Below, one piece after another: positions 60,590 through 64,000 of a stretch of 64,000 nt of DNA (the stretch's first letter is position 1; every line of letters starts with the position of its first letter). The DNA comes from Aulostomus chinensis (lineage: Eukaryota > Chordata > Actinopteri > Syngnathiformes > Aulostomidae), in contig JBBMOA010000001.1 in NCBI GenBank assembly GCA_037954235.1, forward strand, positions 10,349,001 through 10,413,000. Reading direction: 5' to 3'. A model generated the notes under the pieces. That model had not been told where the DNA came from. It was given only the letters and a program-made list of their open reading frames with translations, and searched no databases. Made by a program: the position numbers and the translations under genes.

Positions 60590-63500
60590 TGCGACAGTGA
60601 TGTGGTGAGAGTTGATAGTAATTTCAAAATCACGCTAAAGTGATGTAATGAGAGTTGCTATATACCTAATAAATGATGCTACAGTGATGTGGTGAGAGTT
60701 GCTACGATCCTCAAAATGATGCTACAGTGATGTTATGACAGTTGCTACAAACCTAAGAAATTATGCTGACAGTGTTGTGGTGACAGTTGATAGTCATTTC
60801 AAAATCATGCTAAAGTGATGTCATGAGAGTTGCTTCTAACCAAACAAATGATGCTACAGTGATGTGGTGAGATTTGCTACGAACCTCAAACTGATACTTC
60901 CAGAAATGTCGTGAGAGTTGCTACAAACCTCAAAACGATGCTACAGTGATGTCATGGGAGTTGCTACTAACCTAAGAAATGATGCAACAGTGATATAATG
61001 AGAGTTGCTAAAAATGTCAAAATGATGCAACAGTGATGTAGTGAGAGTTGCTACGATCCTCAAAATGATGCTAAAGTGATGTAATGAGAGTTGCGAATAA
61101 CCTAAGAAGTGATGCTACAGTGATGTGGTGAGAGTTGATACTAATTTCAAAATAATGCTAAAGTGGTGAAGTGAGAGTTGCTACGAACTGCAAAATGATG
61201 CTACAGTGATGTAATGAGAGTTGCTACTTACCTAAGAAATGATGTTACAGTGATGTGGTGAGAGTTGCTACGAACCTCAAAATGATGCTACAGAGATGTA
61301 ATGAGAGTTGCTACAAATGTCCAAATGATGCTAGAGTGATGTAATGAGAGTTGCTACAAACCTAAGAAATGATGCTACAGTGATGTAATGAGAGTTGCTA
61401 AAAATGTCCAAATGATGCTAGAGTGATGTAATGAGAGTTGCTAAAAACCTAAGAAATGATGCTACAGTGATGTGGTGAGAGTTGATAGTAATTTAAAAAT
61501 CATGCTAAAGTGATGTAATGAGAGTTACTGCTTACCTTAGAAATGATGGTACAGTGATGTGGTGAGAGTTGCTACGAACCTCAAAATGATGCTACAGTAA
61601 TGTGGTGAGAGTTGATAGTCATTTCAAAATCATGCTAAAGTGATGTAATGAGAGTTGCTACTTACCTTAGAAATGATGTTACAGTGATGTGGTGAGAGTT
61701 GCTACGAACCTCAAAATGATGCTACAGAGATGTAATGAGAGTTGCTACAAATGTCCAAATGATGCTAGAGTGATGTAATGAGAGTTGCTACAAACCTAAG
61801 AAATGATGCTACAGTGATGTAATGAGAGTTGCTAAAAATGTCCAAATGATGCTAGAGTGATGTAATGAGAGTTGCTAAAAACCTAAGAAATGATGCTACA
61901 GTGATGTGGTGAGAGTTGATAGTAATTTAAAAATCATGCTAAAGTGATGTAATGAGAGTTACTGCTTACCTTAGAAATGATGGTACAGTGATGTGGTGAG
62001 AGTTGCTACGAACCTCAAAATGATGCTACAGTAATGTGGTGAGAGTTGATAGTCATTTCAAAATCATGCTAAAGTGATGTAATGAGAGTTGCTACTTACC
62101 TTAGAAATGATGGTACAGTGATGTGGTGAGAGTTTCTACGAACCTCAAAATGATGCAACAGTTATGTAATGAGAGTTGCCTCTTACCTAAGAAATGATGC
62201 TACAGTGATGTGGTGATAGTTGCTACGAACCTCAAAATTATGCTCCAGTGATGTAATGAGAGTTGCCACGAATCTCAAAATGATGCTACAGTAATGTCGC
62301 GAGAGTTGCGACTATCCTCAAAATGATACGACAGTGATGTAGTGAGAGTTGCTACGATTCTCAAAATGATGCTACAGTGATGTGGTGAGAGCTGCTACGA
62401 TCCTCAAAATGAGGTGGCAGTGATGTAGTGACAATTGATACTAATCTCAAAATGATGCTAAAGTGATGTAATGAGAGTAGCTACAAACCTAAGAAGTGAT
62501 GCTACAGTGATGTGGTGAGAGTTGATAGTAATTTCAAAATAATGCTAAAGCGGTGTAACGAGAGTTGCTACTAACCGAAGAAATGATGCTACAGTGATGT
62601 GGTGAGAGTTGCTACGAACCTCAAAATGATGCAACAGTGATGTAATGAGAGTTGCTACGAATCTCAAAATGATGCTAGAGTGATGTAATGAGATATGCTA
62701 CAAACCTAAGAAATGATGCTACAGTAATGTCGTGAGAGTTGCGACTATCCTCAAAATGATGCGACAATGATGTATTGAGAGTTGCTACGATCCTCAAAAT
62801 GATAATACAGTGATGTGGTGAGAGTTGCTACAATCCTCAAAATGATGCTACAGTGATGTTATGACAGTTGCTACTAACCTAAGAAATTATACTGACAGTG
62901 TTGTGGTGAGAGTTGATAGTAATTTCAAAATCATGCTAAAGTGATGTCATGAGAGTTGCTACGATCCTCAAAATGATGCAACAGTGATGTAATGAGAGTT
63001 GCTACGAATATCAAAATGATGCTTCCAGTAATGTAGTGAGAGTTGCTACAAACCTCAAAATGATGCTTCAGTGATGTCATGGGAGTTGCTACTAACCTAA
63101 GAAATGATGCTACAGTGATGAAATGAGAGTTGCTAAAAATGTCAAAATGATGCTTCCAGTATTGTAGTGAGAGTTGCTACAAACCTCAAAATAATGCTAC
63201 AGTGATGTCATGGGAGTTGCTACTAACCTAAGAAATGATGCTACAGTGATGCAGTGAGAGTTGATAGTAATTTCAAAATAAAGCTAAAGCGGTGTAATGA
63301 GAGTTGATACTTTCCTAAGAAATGATGCTACAGTGATGTAGTGAGAGTTGCTACGAACCGCAAAATTATGCTACAGTGATGTAATGAGGGTTGCTATTTA
63401 CCTAAGAAATGATGCTACAGTGATGTGGTGAGAGTTGCTACTAACCTAAGAAATGATGCGACCGTGATGTCGTGAGAGTTGCGACTAATCTCAAAATGAT

Positions 63501-64000
63501 GGTTACAGTGATGTAGTGAGAGTTGCGACGATGCTCAAAACGATGCTTACAGTAACGTCATGAGAGTTGCTACGAACCTCAAAATGATGCTGAAAGTGAT
63601 GTCATAAGAATATCTACTAACCAAAGAAATGATGCTACAGTGATGTGGTGAGAGTTGCTACGAACTTCAAAATGATGCTACAGTGATGTGGTGAGAGTTG
63701 TTACGAATCTCAAAATGATGCTACAGTGATGTAATGAGAGTTGCTACTAACCTAAGAAGTTATGCCACAGTGATGTGGTGAGTGTTGATAGTAATTTCAA
63801 AATCATGCTAAAGTGATGTAGTGAGAGTTGCTACGATCCTCAAAATGATGCTACAGTGATGTAATGAGAGTTGCTACGAATCTCAAAATGATGCTACAGT
63901 TATGTCGTGAGAATTGCGACTGTCCTCAAAATGATACTAAAGTGATGTAGTGAGAGTTGCTACGATCCTCAAAATGATGCTACAGTGATGGAATGAGAGT
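60590..64000 (+). repeat. Right-hand satellite domain of a distinct subfamily
   Basis: From about 60590 the core subtypes (tcggaag, gtttcgaa, ggagtgaa) stop. The array is made of gctacagtgatgtggtgaga, gtgatgtaatgagagttgct and cctaagaaatgatgc monomers, with a ttgatagtaatttcaaaatc variant. The period is still 43 bp and orientation is unchanged. It runs off the window. Confidence 0.88.
61241..62108 (+). repeat. 434-bp higher-order unit, two copies plus a partial third
   Basis: Ten-monomer units start at 61241 and 61675, and a third begins at 62109 and diverges. Shared rare variants: gctacagagatgtaatg, tgtccaaatgatgctagag, gagagttactgcttacc and aaatgatggtacag. Confidence 0.92.

Larger units (their letters stand above)
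19195..64000 (+). repeat. 43-bp satellite DNA array (continues past the window end)
   Basis: About 44.8 kb of uninterrupted tandem repeat with a 42-44 bp monomer, roughly one thousand copies, all in one orientation. A typical monomer reads acagtgatgtagtgagagtt, then gctacgaacctcaaaatgat, then a gct or gcg joint. Length variants come from gctaacag or gctgacag (44 bp) against gctacag or gcgacag (43), and from aactcagtgat (42). Recurrent subtypes are: A (gcgacagtgatgtcggaag, gctaatgatctc), B (tgatgtagtaagaattgc, taatgaactc), C (gctaacagtaatggagtg, gtttcgaataacctc), D (gctgacagtcatgtagtaag, gctacgaacctc, ataat), E (acagtaatgtagtaaaagtt, aaaatatt), G (aatgtagtgatagttgctaa, caactcagtgat) and H (gcttacagtaatg, gtgtttcgaacaacctc). 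They tend to follow A-B-C-D-(E). The left junction is within the degenerate monomer at 19195-19215. Confidence 0.97.

Noticed and set aside
19195..64000. CRISPR array
   Set aside because: The 43-bp units are contiguous and similar throughout, with no unique spacers, and the context is vertebrate.
19195..64000. CENP-B box in the satellite
   Set aside because: I looked for the TTCG...CGGG pattern; ttcgaa and cgaacc words exist but do not match the box at its essential positions.

Overview
The window is vertebrate nuclear DNA, almost certainly from a teleost fish. The support is two leucine-rich-repeat exons of the fish-expanded NLR (NLRC3/NLRP-like) type, a Penelope-like element, relics of piggyBac, Harbinger and fish-type LINEs, and eukaryotic tRNA genes. 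There is no bacterial-style gene organisation, CRISPR array or phage content. The species is not identifiable from the sequence alone.

Left part (1-19194): sparse genic and repeat-rich DNA. Two LRR exons (1-140 and 1336-1509) form the 3' end of an NLR-type immune receptor gene or relic on the + strand. They are followed by a 67-bp minisatellite (14 copies) and a 41-bp minisatellite. From 6 to 18 kb lies a scattered tRNA neighbourhood: Ala(CGC), Leu(TAG), Lys(CTT) and Ser(GCT) look essentially intact, and four tRNA-like sequences are degenerate (Glu, Ala, His, Ala). Between them sit transposon relics: a piggyBac transposase fragment, two LINE fragments (one C-terminal, one reverse transcriptase), a Harbinger fragment, and an internally deleted Penelope-like element. 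That element keeps a 295-aa open frame between 74-bp terminal direct repeats. It interrupts a duplicated tRNA-Ala segment whose uninterrupted partner lies inverted at about 6 kb, so an empty-site comparison exists inside the window. A second inverted duplication links 8.5 and 13.9 kb.

Right part (about 19195-64000, 70% of the window): one uninterrupted satellite array that runs off the end. The monomer is 42-44 bp (mostly 43), always in the same orientation, roughly a thousand copies. Several monomer subtypes follow one another in a preferred order, giving 4-5-monomer higher-order units. Larger blocks have been duplicated again, with offsets that can be read directly: 174, 305, 434, 475, 519, 748, 1274, 1335, 1686 and 4083 bp. 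The last 3.4 kb (from about 60.59 kb) belongs to a different monomer subfamily, which resembles the first few monomers at the left edge. I found only one short foreign insertion in the array.

The array's open frames (all minus strand) are by-products of the repeat and I do not annotate them as genes. The strongest candidate for something undescribed is this satellite: its nested structure, strand-asymmetric composition and edge-versus-core subfamilies suggest a centromeric, pericentromeric or other heterochromatic array. No sequence feature proves that role.
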